Assembly (NCBI GenBank): GCA_027625915.1
Contig: JANTQA010000032.1
Coordinates: 13,346,001-13,410,000 of the forward strand
Origin: Anaeramoeba flamelloides
Taxonomy: Eukaryota; Metamonada; Anaeramoebidae
Direction of reading: 5' to 3'
DNA length: 64,000 nucleotides
The translations under genes were made by a program, and so were the position numbers. Each line of letters opens with the position of its first letter. Position 1 is the first letter of the stretch. Below, piece by piece: positions 23,884 through 39,500 of the stretch. Under the pieces are notes generated by a model. It did not search any database, was not told the DNA's origin, and was given only the letters and a program-made list of their open reading frames with translations.

Positions 23884-24339
23884 TTAAAAACAAAATTCCA
23901 AAAATTGTGCTTTAATTTGAGATTTTTTTGTGCCTTAAAATTCGTTGAAAGTTTGTGCCTTAAAAGTGAAACTGACTGTAATAATTTTTATTTTTAGCTC
24001 TCAGAAATAATTCTTTTTTATATACTAAGTTAATTTCACCTCGGTAGAAATCATTTTGAGTATTTTATTTAACTAAAATTCAATTTATAAATTTCTTTTC
24101 AAATTGTAAACCTGTTAAAATAAAAGTAATTTTTGACAAATAAAAAAATCCAAAAGTAAAGAAATTTTGAAACAGAAAGAATAAAAATTATCTCCAAAAC
24201 TCAGAATCAACAGCAGATATAACAGAACACATCTTTAAATCTTAATTTAGTTTTGGAATATTTCAAATATGAGAAGAATTATTTCTAAATCAAGAAAAAC
24301 TAAAAATTCTAAATTAGAGAAAAACTTTGGTTAACTTGG

Positions 24340-25175
24340 AAAAAACAATCCCTACTTTAAAGATCAACTCATTAAAAAAAGGAACTCACCCAAACATTCT
24401 TCTCTTAACAAAAAAATAACAAATTGTTTCCAAAAAGAGCAAAACTGAATCATAATTTTTAAAATGGGGTGGATTAAGTCATCACAATAATATGTGCCTG
24501 GCACTAATCCGTATTTCAAAACATAATCGGTGCTTTTTTTCTTCTTGTTCCAAGGCAACATCCAAAATACTACCCAATAGTATACATAAGTTCAAATCAA
24601 TTTTGAAGGTAAAATGAATTTTTTTTTTTTTTTTTGGGTAAAATCTAAATTATTCATACCAATGGTACAAAATTTTTTGTAAAATTCTCAATTTATTTGA
24701 AATTTTTTGTTTTTTTGATAAGAAAAAAATTTTAATTAAAAATTAACTTAATTTTTTGAAAGATAAATTTACAAATTTGATTCTTTATTTTTAGGATTTT
24801 CTTTTTAAATTATAGAGCTTTAAGAAACCAGTGCCATATTTATAGTTTATTGTTGGTTTCTCGGATAGGTTGGTGTATAGGTGTTCTATAATAAAAAAAA
24901 ACATAGTTTTTAATTGAAAAATAAATGAAACTTTTTTGCATGTATTATTTTAACAACAGAAGATTCTAAATTGTATATTGCTCAAGTCTCTTGTAAAGCA
25001 CAAACCTTTTTTGTTCTAATGAAAGTGGTTATCTAATTTCCAATTTCAACCTTTGAAAAAATCAAGCTTTTGAAAAATTGTCGTGAAAAACACTACCAAC
25101 TTACAAAAAGTTATTTGAAATTCCAAAAAATTTGTAAATTTTCTTTTTCTAAATGATCACAAAAGATAAATCACA
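24340..25175. repeat. Dispersed coding-like repeat, copy 1
   Basis: Shares stretches such as CATAAGTTCAAATCAATTTT and AACACTACCAACTTA with the copies at 27990 and 2.9-3.3 kb. A minus-strand frame (24561-24364) reads GLVPGTYYCDDLIHPILK. No known domain is recognised and the orientation of coding is uncertain. Confidence 0.5.
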
Positions 25176-25554
25176 CACTATTTGTTGGAAATAAATGATA
25201 CAGAATTTTTGTTTGTATATTTACAAAAAAAGATTTCCTAAATCAGGTAACTATTCAATTTTTTATATTCAAAAAATCCGCTTAAATTATTAATTTCCCT
25301 TTGAGAAAAATGGACTTTAGATGATTAATTCGTTGAATGTACTTTTTTCGAGGAAAGTCGAATGAAAATTTTGCTCTTTTGATTTTATTATTAACAGTAG
25401 TTCCAAAATGTTTTGGCTAATATCTCATTCACAGTCTTTTGATAATCTTTCGTCCTTAAACTTATTCTAAAAATTTCCAATTTGAAACAAATTCAACCAA
25501 AATCATTTTTTTTTTTTTCATAATTCTGCTAAAACTTAAAAATTCTTTTAGAAG

Positions 25555-28500
25555 ATGACACAAGCATTGTCAAAAATATTGGGAATTCCAAACAAGAACT
25601 TAAACAAATCTGAAAAAGAAATCCTTTCTGGTTTAAAGAAAAAGCTAACAACCAACGAAGCACAAAAGATTGTAAGCCAAAGAGTATATACAAAGTGGGG
25701 AAAACTTCCTCAACCTGAACATAAACTAGTTCTTATGGGGTATACTAGGTCTGGTAAATCATCCTTTGTAGAAAAATATGTAAGTTAATAGGACTTTTTA
25801 AATTTATTTGTTATTAATTTACTCCTTTTTTAATATATTTTTCCTCTTTTTTTCTTATTTTTTCTTGTTTTTTTTTTTCGTTATTTTTTTTAAAAAGGTC
25901 CACAACAAATTTCAAGAGATGATTGAACCAACTATTGGTGCAGCTTTTGTAAAAATCTTTTCTCTTCAATTTTTTCTTTTTTTTTTCTCACAACTTTAAT
26001 TTAACTTGAGTTTTTTTTTTCAATTTACCTTAGTTGGCAAAAACTGAAAAAATGTTTGGGTTGACTTTAAAACATCAAATGGTAAAAACTTTTTTACTTT
26101 TTTTTTATTTAGAATTTCTCTTTTTTTTTTGTTACTCATTTTTCTTCCAATTCTTTTTGTTATCTTCATATTTCGAATAAAATCTACACTTAAATTCATT
26201 TTTTGGGTTATATAGTGGGACACAGCAGGTAAGTTTTTTGCTTTTTTTTTTTTTGCATACTTTTGAAACTTTAACATTTTGAAGATTTTGTATTTTTTAA
26301 AATTTTTTTAGTAAAATGACTTTTTTTATTGATCAAGATTTGTCAAAATATTGCTATTACTCTCCAAAAGAACAAAGATTGGAGAACAGTATGTTTGGTT
26401 GAGCTTTTAGTTCATCATTAAATCGTCCAAATTGATAAATAATTTATTTTTTATTTCTTTTTGGGCTTTTTGAAAATTAAGGACTATTAGTATTTTATCT
26501 ACTGCGAATATTAATTTTATGACCAATAAAATATTTGACAACTTAAAAGAAACTTTATTTTGGGAAGTAATAACATTTTACATATTTTGAAAAATTTTAA
26601 TTGTGTAAACATTTCTAAAAATAATTTTTTTTTAGAGTGTCACCAGAGTTGAAACTTTGAAACCAAATCTCATTCACTCTTATATTTGTGCAAAGAAACA
26701 CTCACAAAAGTAAATCAGAATTGAATCTTATAATTTTTCAATTTTTTGAACATTTTTTTTTTGAGTAAATTTTTGATTTGATTAAATTTGGTTTTGTGTC
26801 TAGAAATGTTGTTTATACGAATGATCGGAATTAATCCAAGAATAACCCAAAAAAAAAATAGACCCGAAAAAGTGTATATTTGAAACAAATATTTTGTTTT
26901 AGAAGACCAAACATGATAGATCACCTTTTCCAAATAAATTTGTTGAAATCAAGAATGAAAAAAAAAAAAATCGATAAAAGATTATTTTCAAAGATTTGTT
27001 TTCTTCTTTTTCTTTCTTAATTTGGATGAATCCAAACAATAAATTACCTTGGATTTCTATCCCCATTACTATTTATTATTATTTTACAAAACATTTTTTT
27101 TCAAATTATCTTTTCAAAATCCTATGTTTCAAATATTTTTATCAAGTAATACCAAAACAAAGAATACTATTTCAAAAATTAAAATGAAATGTTTTGAATT
27201 ATCAAAAGCAAAAAAACCGTTACTTAATTATTCAAATCAAAATAATTGAAAAATTCAAAAAAATTTCAATCAGAATTCATAATTTTTTTGAGTTCTCATT
27301 TTAATGGAAAAAAAATAATTATCAAACCTAACGAATTTGTACTATAAATCTTTATTTCTGAAGAAGAATTCAAAAAATATTCTATTTTCTTGAACTAAAA
27401 CTAAAACTAGATGAATTAAATGAAAATAGGATTTTTGAATTCCATTTGGATATGCTTTAAAAATAAAAAGTAATTTGTTTATCAAAAATTTTACAAAACA
27501 CAAGTATTTCCATGAAGAATTAAAAATAAAACCAAATAAAAAAATAAACAATCGTATTAAATAATACAGATAAGATCAAGAAATAAATGATTTTTATTTA
27601 TTTTTTCAAGCTCAATTTTTTCATTATTTTTAATTATATTTTTTAATTGATTTGAAAATATAATATACTAGGATATATTCCACTCTCGTATTTATTAAAA
27701 TATTAAACGTATTTGGTTAAAAAAATGATTTGAAGAATTCAGTTTCACATAAATAGTGGCACTCAAAATTTGAAAAATGTACTTACCCTCTTAAAGTAAA
27801 AATTTAGATTTTTTTCAAACATTTTGTAATTTGGTTAAAAGATTTTAACCAAATCCCAAATTCCGCTTGAAAAGGTTACAAAATTCAAAATTTCATTTTT
27901 AACTTAATAGTTGAATCCAAATTATTTTTAATCACCATATAATTGAATTTGATTGTATCAATATAATTGAAAATAATTAGGATACAGGAATCAAAAAAAC
28001 TCATTTCGAAAGGTTAAAATCCGTGATTTTTTTCCTTCTTGTTCAAATGTAACATCTAATTCACTAAACAATATTATACTTAAGTTCAAACCAATTTTGA
28101 AGGTAAAATCTCTTGATATTTTGATTAGATTTTAAATTAGTAATGGAATTTAGTTCAGAATTGTTCTCAATTTTTCTGAAATTTTATTTTTTGTTTTTTA
28201 TTAATAAAAATTCTCTTTCTAAATTAAACTCTATTTTTGTGAGAAAAATTTTCCAATTTGATCCTTCATTTTTAGAATTTCTTTTTTATAATAGTAGAAC
28301 CTTAAGAAAGGAATATAATATTTACTTATTGTTTATTGTGATTTCTTTGATTGATTAATTTTTAGGTCTTCGATAAAAAAGAAACATGCTTTTTATTTTG
28401 AAACAGAGATTAAAAACTTCTTCAGTAAGTGTTATTTGGACAATAATAAGCCCAATACAATATTAAAAAAAATAGATTTTAAATTTGCCTCGTTTTTTTT

Positions 28501-31500
28501 TGATAACCTCACTTATAATAAACACTATTGGTTAATAAAAGATCTTGGATCAACAATTATTTTTCCCAGACATTATTCTTTAAATCAAGTATTATCTATT
28601 TTCCAATTTCAACCTTTGAAAAAAGAAACTCTTACCAATAATGGCTGTGAAAAATTACTATATTTTTTGATCAACAAATGTTTTTCTTAAACATCCACAA
28701 AAACTTAAAAATTGCAATATTGTAACCTTTCTTTAATTAACTATCTTTTAAATCATTTATTCTGTTTACAATATCGTATTCCAACACACAAAGAGCATTA
28801 AATTTGGATACGCCTTACGGAATATCTGAATTTGAAGTTAAATGGGGATTACTTTTATCTATAAATACATATTTCTTGAACTACAAAGATTTTCAAGTCA
28901 AAAAAAATTGTAAAAAATTGAAAATATAAGGGTTTCTTTATCAAAAAAATTTCAGATTGGGTAAAAAATAAATTTTTTTGTTTCCAAATCCAAAATTTTA
29001 CTTGAAAAGTTTTGAAAACTCAAATTTTGGAATGACTTTGCCTCTCAGTCTCCTCTTCAAGTATTATAAAGTTTAGGACAAGGGCACAAATACACTTGAA
29101 TAAAATTTAGATGTTTGGTTGCATTCAATGTTAAAAAAAAGAATCCATTAAAAATTTTATCCTTGATTTATTCAGCAAATCCCAAAAAATTTAAGATCAA
29201 TAAAACGATTTCCATGCAAAATTCCCTAAAATCTTATAATTTTTAATATTTTGAATTTCCCTTCTACATGTAATCAATGAAACCATTTTTTGTATTTACA
29301 ACATTGGATTTGGTTTGTCTCTTAACCTTAAATCCAGGGATTACTGAAATTTGAAAGAAATTTCGTCTGATTTTCTTTTTTCAAGTACTTCAATCTCCCT
29401 TTCTTTTAAAATTGTTATTTGAAATCAAAATATCACAAGACAATAACTAAAAAAGAAGATCTCCAAATAGAATGAATCTCATAATTTCAATTCACCTCTT
29501 TGAAACTCAAATGAAAAAAAAAAAAAAAAAAAAAAGATACAACTATATATTAAAAAAGTGAGTAATGAAAACAATTAAAAGTGGATTTTCAAACTGCTAG
29601 AAAGATTTAATCAAATTGTTTGATAAAAACATTTTAAAACTTTCATTTCTAAATTTTTTTTTAATATAGATGTAATTTAAATTATTTTTTCTCATTTAAA
29701 ATTCAACTAAAGTCCAGAGTTCATATTTTGATTCCTTTTCGAAAAAAAACCTCAAATAATTCTTTTTTTGATTCCATGCAATCAAAATATCATTATTTTA
29801 TTTCAATAATTGATATCAACTTATTTCTTGTTTAAATTTGATTTTATTTAGAATCACATCATTCTCATATTTATTAATTAATAAATATTTTTTTAAAGGC
29901 TTAAAAAGAATTCAATATTTCTCAAAAAAAAATAAATATTTAAGGATTTTAATTCTTAAAATATTAGTTTTAATCATTATTTCATCAATACTGATGTTTT
30001 TATGTAATTTACTGATGAAAAAAATATTTTACTTTAAAATAAAAATAAAAAAAAACTTTTTATTTCAATATTGAGTTTTGATACCATATAAAAATTTTTT
30101 TTTTGATCAAATTGAATCATAATTAAATGATTTTTAATTTCTTTGAAAAATTATTCTTAAAATGGAGTTATAAAAGTCGGTAAATGTTAATAAAAACCGA
30201 TTCCATTGGAATCAATTTAATATTATGATGCCGAAATTTAAATTTTTGTGATTCTAAAAATTCAAAAAAATAGAATCATTTTGCAAACTCTGATAATAGT
30301 AATTTAAAAATTTTAAATTTTGATAAAATAATTTTTATTTTTAAAAAGTTTTTTAATCCAAATTGGTTTATCTACAGTTGAGGAAATAAAAATGCAATCA
30401 AAATCAAACTCCATGTCTCAGATAAAATAAGTGATTTTTTTCTTTTCTTTATTTTGTTAGGAATTCACAAATTCAATAATTTTATCGTTTTTATATACTA
30501 ATTCAAACAAAACAAGAATCTTTAAAATTCAAATTATAATAAAATCTTTCTTTTAAATCAACCCATTTGATTTAAGATTAACAATTAATTTTTCAATATG
30601 AATCTATATACAGCCAATTCAACTTTTAATACACAAACTTTCATGGAAATTTAATACATAAATAAATTTCAAATTAAGGCAGATTTTTTGAAAATATATT
30701 TTACCCCAGGGTTAATTTACATAGAATGATAATTTTTGCACTTTAATTTTTTATTTTTTTTTAACCACAAATTCCGATTAAAGTTTGTGCCTTAAAAGTG
30801 GAACTAACTGTATATATACTCATTTATTTAATATTAAGTTGGTAAATTCAAATAAAGACAAATAAAAATTGAAATAATTTAGGGATTAAATAAAAAGAAT
30901 ACAAAAAAAAAATATTAAATTCTGTGAGCAGTGATATTATCTTGTTTTATTATTTTTTGAATTAAAAAAACTCAAAAATTAAGATCCAATAAAAAACTAA
31001 TAAAAGTAAAATTTTAACTAGTTTTATTCAAATTTTTTTTTCTCCCAATTTTTTTATAAAAAGAAAATTATTAAATTGATCTAATTTTTATTCAATAATA
31101 AAAAGTGTTTACTTTGTCTATTTCCATTTTAATCACCCTTGACTTTAAACTGTATATAATGTTTTAAATATTAATTAACATATTTTATTTTCTTTTTTTT
31201 AATTAATTCTTTGGGAACAAAAATAAATAGATTTTTATTATTATTGAAGAAGTTTAAATTACACTTTAAATGCTCTTTTATTATTTTACCTCAGAAGTGA
31301 TTTAAGCTTAAAATCATAGATTTCACCATTTTTAAAGTGAAAACATTCCCAAATTTTCTTTTATAGTTAAAAGGAAAAAATTGAAAAGAAAATACAAAAA
31401 ATGAAAAAAAAAAAAAAAATGAGAAAAAGAAAAAAAAAAGAAATTTAAAAAGGGTTTATAAGAAGCAATTGGTAAAAAATCAAAAAAAAAAAAACCCAAT

Positions 31501-33478
31501 GCATCGTTAAATTAAGAAAACCCAAAATTACCGACACGATACTATTGGTTGATTTAATTTAATTTGATAGTTGATTATGAATGTTCATTTTGTGATCCTT
31601 GTTTATTTGATTTTTTACCAATTACTTATTATAATACCCATTCTTTGCCTAATTTTTTTTACACTTTTTTTTCTTGTTTTTTTTATTGTATCAATTTTTG
31701 TTTTTTATTTTTCAACAATAAAAATAATTTTTTATTCTTTTTGATCTTCTCTATATAATATTTTCAAATTATTTCAAGAAAATACATTTTTTCGATTGGA
31801 TTTATAATACTACCAAAGTTATAATCAGGATAAAAATCACATAATAAAGTTTTTTTAATTATAACCAAGAGTAGGTTCTATCTTTTGATAGTATCGCTCT
31901 CCTGATTTATATATATATATATATATAATAATTTACAGCTATTTTTTAAGTAACAAAGATATTAATGAAATTCCATATCAAACTAAATTTGAAATAACTT
32001 TATTTTAGAACAAGTAAATCTAAATAAAATTCGAAAATTTCGTAATATAAGTATTATTTTCAATGGAAATTGAATTAACCCCCCTTTTTTCTTAACAATA
32101 ATATAAATATTTAAAAATTATATATTTTTAATAAGTAAAGATAAAATATTTTTTTAGAAATTAACCAGAAAAGTATTTTTTTTTACAAATATGAAAGATC
32201 ATAATAATAATACTTTTTGAAACTAGACATTTTCACTTTATTAAATTGATTTTTCTTATTTCTCTGAACTTTTGGTAAATATTATGTGAATAAAATATAA
32301 AACAAATAAATAATCATCAAATTTTTTGGAATATTTTTTTTACATCTCTGATTATAATTATTATTTATATATTATGAATATCTATTTATTTTATTTATTT
32401 TTATATTATTATAGGCGATGATCGATATAAGGCTCTTCTACCAATGTATTATAGGTATGTCTCACACAAACACACAAATATTTATATATATATTTATTTT
32501 ACCTTAATTCAAAAAAAAATTTTTTTTAAAACTATCAGTTGAATGAATTTCAATTTTTTAAATTTTTTTATAAAACTTTGAATAAAGATAAAGAAAGATT
32601 GTTATTAGTTTAAATGTTAAGAAAAATTATAAAATCAGTTGATTTTTAAAAATATTCTTTAAAGTGAAATATTATGAAATTACAATTTAAATTTTACAAA
32701 ATGGAAATTAAACTTAAAATTATTTTTTATAATTTTACATAAATAAAGAAATATCTCTTGATTTAAAAAATAATTTATCTTTTCAATATTTTACTTCTAT
32801 TGAAATATAATATTTTGATTAATAAATTTTTGAAACTTTAGAGTAATTAAAGTTTAAGAAATAAAAAACAGTTAAAAATGAAAATTTTAAGAATCATTTT
32901 TTTCGATCGTTAAATTTAAATTTAGTTCAAGAACTACTTTTCTCAAATTTTAAAATTTTGAAAACCACAAATATCTATCCACAAACACTAAAAAAAAATA
33001 ACCAGTAATTTAACAGATTCATAAAATAATAAAAATATAATCAATGTAATTATTATCCAAATTATTTTTGAAACTTTGAAACTTTTGTTTGAAAATTTGA
33101 AATATATAATTTTAGCCAAATAAAATGAGAAAAAAAAATCTTTGGGAAATTAAAAAAAAAACAAAACAAATTTCAAATATATTGGATAAAAAAATTTATT
33201 TTTAGAGAAAAACACTCAAAAAATTATTGGATTTTAATCATCTAATTATTAAATTTATTATTTTTGAAGAGAATATTTTATATAAAAACTTATCTTTTGA
33301 AATTTTTAGTAAATTTTATGAAAAAATTACAATAAAAAATAAAAAAACGAAAATATTATAAATAATAAAAAAAAAATATTAGATCAAAACAATTTATGTT
33401 CCACTTCATTATTTTGTGACAATAAATGTTGTTTCAAGTGACAGAATTTTGTCTAAATTTTGTCGATTCAATGATATT

Positions 33479-33526
<48 letters not shown>

Positions 33527-36500
33527 AATAGAGGATTTGACTAACAAGGTTTTGTTGCGATAAAGTTCAAAAAATTGTGATTATTATTAAAAAATAGTGA
33601 TAATCAATATAATGGTGATAATATAAAAAATAGCTATTATTTTTATCAAATCTCGATATTAAAAAATAAAAAAATAATATTCAACACAATCTTGATAAAT
33701 TTAAAAATAGAGAGTTTCTTCCAAATCAGAATTATTTTCTAAAAATCGTGATAAATGATTAAATATCTTGATAAAAAATTCATCCTGATATAAGAGTTGA
33801 TGAATTTTTAGGCTAATTGAAAAATATTTTTTCAAAAAAATAGTTTGATCAAAAAAGCAAAGATCTTGAAAAAAAAGTTAAACTTTTTAAAAAACAATTT
33901 AAAAGATAAAATTCAATCAATGATCAGATCAAAGAGTTTTATTGTATTAATTTTTTGATTTGGTTGACAGATTGATCGATCCTTTAGATTATCAACAATA
34001 ATAGAAAAGGGTAAATCATAGTTTATCAGTCTATTGTTGTATTATAAATTATTATGAATAAAAACACTTCAAAAAATATCAACCCTTCATACCTTCTTTT
34101 AAGAATATGTTTTTAGGGTTAAATTATCTTTTTATTCTATTAAAGTTGAAAGAGGTTGTATAACTTTTTAATAGCTTTCACAACAACTTAGCCACATTAT
34201 CACCAATTATTAAGATTGTCTGTACATTTGTTTTCTTTTTGTTATTCTTCTTCTTCTCTTATCATTGTATTGGACAGAACAAACAAGAAGAGCTTAGAGA
34301 AATTTTGTTTAATGGATCACCAATAAGAAGGAAAATTACTCTTTATACTTTTTGGTTCTTTAACCTGTGAATGTAACAACTCCATTTTAAAAAAACATCT
34401 ATTTTATATTCCTACATATTACCGAAAGGTATATTGTTGAAATGGGTTATTATTAGTTTGATCATTCAATTCGTTTTGGAATTTAATATTTTGTTAAAAA
34501 AAAAAATGAAAAGAAAAATTTTATTATCCAAACAAAAAACAACTCATTACCTTTTTTAAAACTTTGGGTCTTTCAAAACTTTCAAAGGCTTGGGGATACT
34601 TTAGAATTCTTTTAAACATTTTCTAACATTTTTAAAGGGGATAACTGTTGTTAAAGTCTCAAAGCTTTCTACAAAATCATGGTATTTATTGTAATGTGAT
34701 TTTAAAAAAAAAAATTTTCATTTTTTTGCTATAATATTGATTATCGCGATTTTATGATTTTTCTCGATAAACTAAGATAAATCACGTATTTATAATATTG
34801 TAAATTTATTGTTAATATTGCTGTAATACATGTTATCATCAAAACTTCTATCATATCGTTTTTTCTTCTTTTATTTTGGTATATTTTTCTTTTGTTGATC
34901 TATTTCTTCCAATAAATCAAGAAGAAAACTGAATTTACAGTACACAAAAACAAGACGTATCTATGTAACTCCCAGATGGAAACAAAATATAAAACCATTA
35001 ACCTCCAAAGTTCAGGAAAAAAAGAAAAAAAAAAAGTTTTTTAATATACAACAATTGTTTTCTATTTTAAAATATTATTTTGAATAGAATAAAAAACAAA
35101 TTTTAATCTTCAAAAAAATTGTTCTTGAATTTTACCAAAAATTCTTGTTATTTTTACTTTATGAAATACAAAATATAAGAAAATGGAAAATTTTACAATC
35201 TGATCATTTTCAAATTTGTATTAAATATCGACAATCTCTTCAAAAGTCACAGAAAAAATTTATGGAAAATTTCATTAATTTTATTTTTAGTTTTTTATGA
35301 ATTAATAATAATATAAATGCTTTTAGAATATTTTTATTAAAAAAAAATGAGGTTGATATATTACAAGAATATCATTATCAAGAATACACCTAGAAATCTA
35401 AGGTTATCTAATCAAACAGTAATTATTTTAAGTTTCATAATAACTAGATGGGTTGGTAAAATATTTACCATTTAGTATTTTATTTGTTTTTTTAACATTT
35501 TAAATTAATCTTTTTTAATTTTTTTGAAAAATTTAAATCCAATCATAATCCCTATTAATTTCAAAAGTGATTAAATTCGAGATTTTATATTTCCTTTAAT
35601 GAAAATTTAGTTAAACTATATAAAATAAAACACCAATATATAGATCTCAAATATCGTTTACATAAGGTATTTCCAAAAAAGTGGGGCATTTTTTTTTACA
35701 TTTCATAAAAAATAATCTTTTTTAGTGATGGTAATCATTAATCAACTATACCAAATTAAGTTTAATATTTATACTGATTGAATCAATTACTCATGTATTT
35801 AATTCAAAACATGTTAGTTGAAATATTCCCAAAAAATGAAAAAAAATCTGGCACTTTTTTTGGTTAAAGCAATGTACGACCAATTTCAATAAAAAACTGG
35901 AAATATGGAAAGGGAACAAATGATTTTTTAAACACGAAAATGCAGTTATATGTTTTTAATTATATTGTAAATTTTGTTGAGATTATACAAGTTATGAAAT
36001 TATTTTTTTCGATCAAAAAGAAAATAATAAACACCAATTTTCACCATAAAAAAATATCAGATAAAATCGAGATCATAAATTTTAATATATTTTATTTCTG
36101 CAATACAATAATAATAAACAAATTGAATTATTATCAAGAATATATAAATGGTGGTTAATGATTTTATATATTTAAATCCTTTTTTGAAGAATGGGTTACA
36201 TAAATATATTTTAAAATAAATTTGCCCCACATTCTTGGAAATAGCTTATTAACCTTTTTTGAAATATTTTGAATGAGAAACACTATTTTCAAAAAAAAGA
36301 AAAATAAAAATTCAAACATTTGAAAAATTGAAATAGTAAAAGAAAAACAGAAGAGGAAGAATAATAAAAAGAATCAGTTAACAAAAAAAATAATATATAT
36401 AACAAAAATAACAATAAAAAGAATTCATCATAACTTTTTAAAAATTATTTTGAACAAATGAATAAAACCCAACTAAACTTTTTAAAAATAATCACAAATT

Positions 36501-39500
36501 ACAATATTTCAAAAAATAGAATAATTTTTAGTTTTTTTCCTTCAAACACAAAGAAAAATTGCCATTAAAAACAAGATTTCTAATTTTAAATACAAGAATA
36601 CACTTTTTTAAAAAAATCTAAAATAAAATTTAAAACAGTTAAAACTGTCCAATAGAATAACAAGAGCTCAAATTCATTCAAATTTTAAAAATAAAACTAA
36701 TTTTATGAAAAACTAAATTTGTGAGTCATTTTTTTATTTTTTTTGTTTTTTTTTTTCGATTTCTTTTTTCCAATTAAGTGACAGTTTACATTAGATCGAA
36801 AATTTTTTTTCAAATGATTGATCTTAGGTTATAGTTGAGTTACTTTAAATAGAAACCATCAATAACAAATTAGTTGATGTTTTCTAACAATTTAATCAAT
36901 CAATCTTTGATGGGTGAAATTTCAACAAATTTAGAAACATATTTTATTGTTGTTCGGCTCTCTTCAAACTTTTTGACAAATGAATTTTTTTATTTTTATT
37001 TATAATTATTTATTTTTTGTTTTATGTGTATTGTTAATTATCAAAAATTATAAATAATTGTTATCAACATTGCATTCAATTAGTAAATGGTTCTAATTAA
37101 GTATTTGCCATGAAATTTTTTAAAACAAGATTTTTTTTTCAAAAATTGAATTTTGGTTTTTCAAATTTTTTGAAGAGGAGTTTATATTATTATTTTTATC
37201 AAAAAGATTGTAGATAATAAACCATATTGAAATTAATAATAATATAAATACTGAATGTATTGTTAATCGGAAATAAATTAGATTTAATTTTGAATTTCTT
37301 CTTATTTTTTTATTATTTCATATTCTTTATTTAAAAAATAGAGGAGCAAAAATAGTTTTATTATTCTTTTCTTTAACAGAAAAAAAGACATGGGATAAAA
37401 TTCCGACTTACAATCAAGATATAACAAAAAATTCCAAACCAGCTTTAAAAATCCTTGTAGGAACAAAAAGTGATTTAAAAGAAAAACGTGTAGTCGCAAT
37501 GGATACTATTGAAGTAAAACCTTTCAATTTTTTTCTTATATTTTAACAATATATTATTTTTATTTAAATAATTTGTAATTTCAAATAATTATGGTGTATT
37601 TTTTAAAAAAAAATACTTTTCTTTGTATTTATTAATAAGAAAATTTTTGATATGCTGTCAAAGTTAAACATTTTAAACAATAAATTAAAAATTGATGATG
37701 TAGAATTTATTATAATAAATAAAAAACAATTAATTGTGATCCAGAAATGGAAATTCTATTTGTCAAATCTTTAATCATCAAAAAATTAAACAAAAAAATT
37801 CTCATACTATTCTATAAATAATTTAAATTTGTATTTAAAACTTGAAATTAGGATGATAAGAAAAAAGGCACATTAATTACATAAAATGTAAAAATCTGTA
37901 TAAATTCCTACGCAAAAAGATGACAATTTAATGATAAATTTTCATGAGCTGATTTTAATGTGATATAAAATATTTTTATACAAATCGAATTATTTGAACT
38001 TAATTTCATATATTGAATTTTTTCAGATTTTTTTTTTTTTTTTTTGTTTTCTTCCTTCAATTTTAAGAAACAACAAGACCCTACACGAGAAAAATATTGA
38101 ATAAAAATCGAAAACAAAGAAAACATTCAAAAAAATTAAATTTATATATATAATTAGTTATTCTTGTACTTTGTATTGTCTACTTTTACTTAAGGATCAA
38201 AAAATTAGAATAAATCCAACTGATTAAAAGTTTCATTTAGTTGAAAATATTTTTTGTTGTACCAAAATCTGGAAACAATTAAACTTGATTTAGTAAATAA
38301 TTAAATTATGTCAATTTTATCATTTTTATTTATTTTCAATCAACATTAAATTCCCTTCTTTTTACTCACAACAATAAAACACATTTAAAAATCTCAAAAA
38401 TATATTTGTCTATTAGTAAACTAAATTCCAAAAAATTTTAAACAGTTGAAAGAACATCATTACTGCACTTTACATTCAATTTGGGGATAATTTTGATTTT
38501 ACAAACTATTTCATTTTTTGTCTTTTTTGTTTTGTTTTCATTTCTTTTTTTCCAGTTACCTAATCTGTTTCGTTAGATCTGGAATTTTTTTTCTTTCAAT
38601 GGCTTATAGAAGGTTAGTGTTGAGTTTGTTAAATTGGAAAATCACATACAATTGGTCTATGGTATCTTATCATTTGATCGATCAACAATTGTTGGTGAAA
38701 TTTCAACAAATTTACCAATACATTTTTTGTTACGTTCGTTTCATTATTTTGGACACACCAATTTTTTTTTTTTCGTTTTATATTTTTTTCTTTTATTTAT
38801 ATGAACATGAATACTTATAAAAACATTAATACTGGGTAACTTAAATGTGTTTGTATATTAGGTTTGGAAAAATACAATAAATTGGGTTTTATTTTTTCTA
38901 TTTTTGATTTCGTGTGTCCAAATTTTTGGAATGGGGTTTAATTTTAAAAAATATTAAAAGTTTGTCATATTAAAAATGTATTTTCATACTCATTCTGATA
39001 TTTCTATAATATTTGAAAGTTTTTTAAAATATTTTCCAATTAATCAAGAAAAATTTTACTTTTTTTTTTTCTTCCAAATAATTCCTTAAATTTGTAATAC
39101 CTATTATAAATTTTAGAGAACTCATTTTTCAAAAATCACAAATTTTGAATTCATTATTCTTTTTTAGATATTTTGCCAAAAAGAAATAATCTTGATATTT
39201 TTAGTGATTTTTTTCATTGGTAAATTATTTCTAAACATAAAAAATATTCATATTTAATTATATTAATCAAAATAATTTACTTTTTTAATTTTTTAATATT
39301 TCTTTGTAATTTTAAAAAGGAATATTGCATCAAAAATAAAATAAAATATTTTGAATGTAGCAGTAAAACTGGAGAAAATATACAAGTGTTGATGGATTAT
39401 ATTTCCCGTTATCTGTGTGAAGAAGTTCGCAAGGCTACTTATCCAAACTTTACATGGATGGATACTTCTGAATCATATTATTCTGAAGTTTGTCCATTTA

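Larger units (their letters stand above)
21656..23978. mobile_element. Tc1/mariner-type MITE split by the Kolobok element
   Basis: The left half starts TA-CAGTCAGTTTCACTTTTAA and the right half ends in its reverse complement followed by TA. Without the 2.1 kb Kolobok insert the MITE would be about 200 bp, the size of its relatives at 5.1, 19.3, 30.6 and 63.3 kb. Confidence 0.8.
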
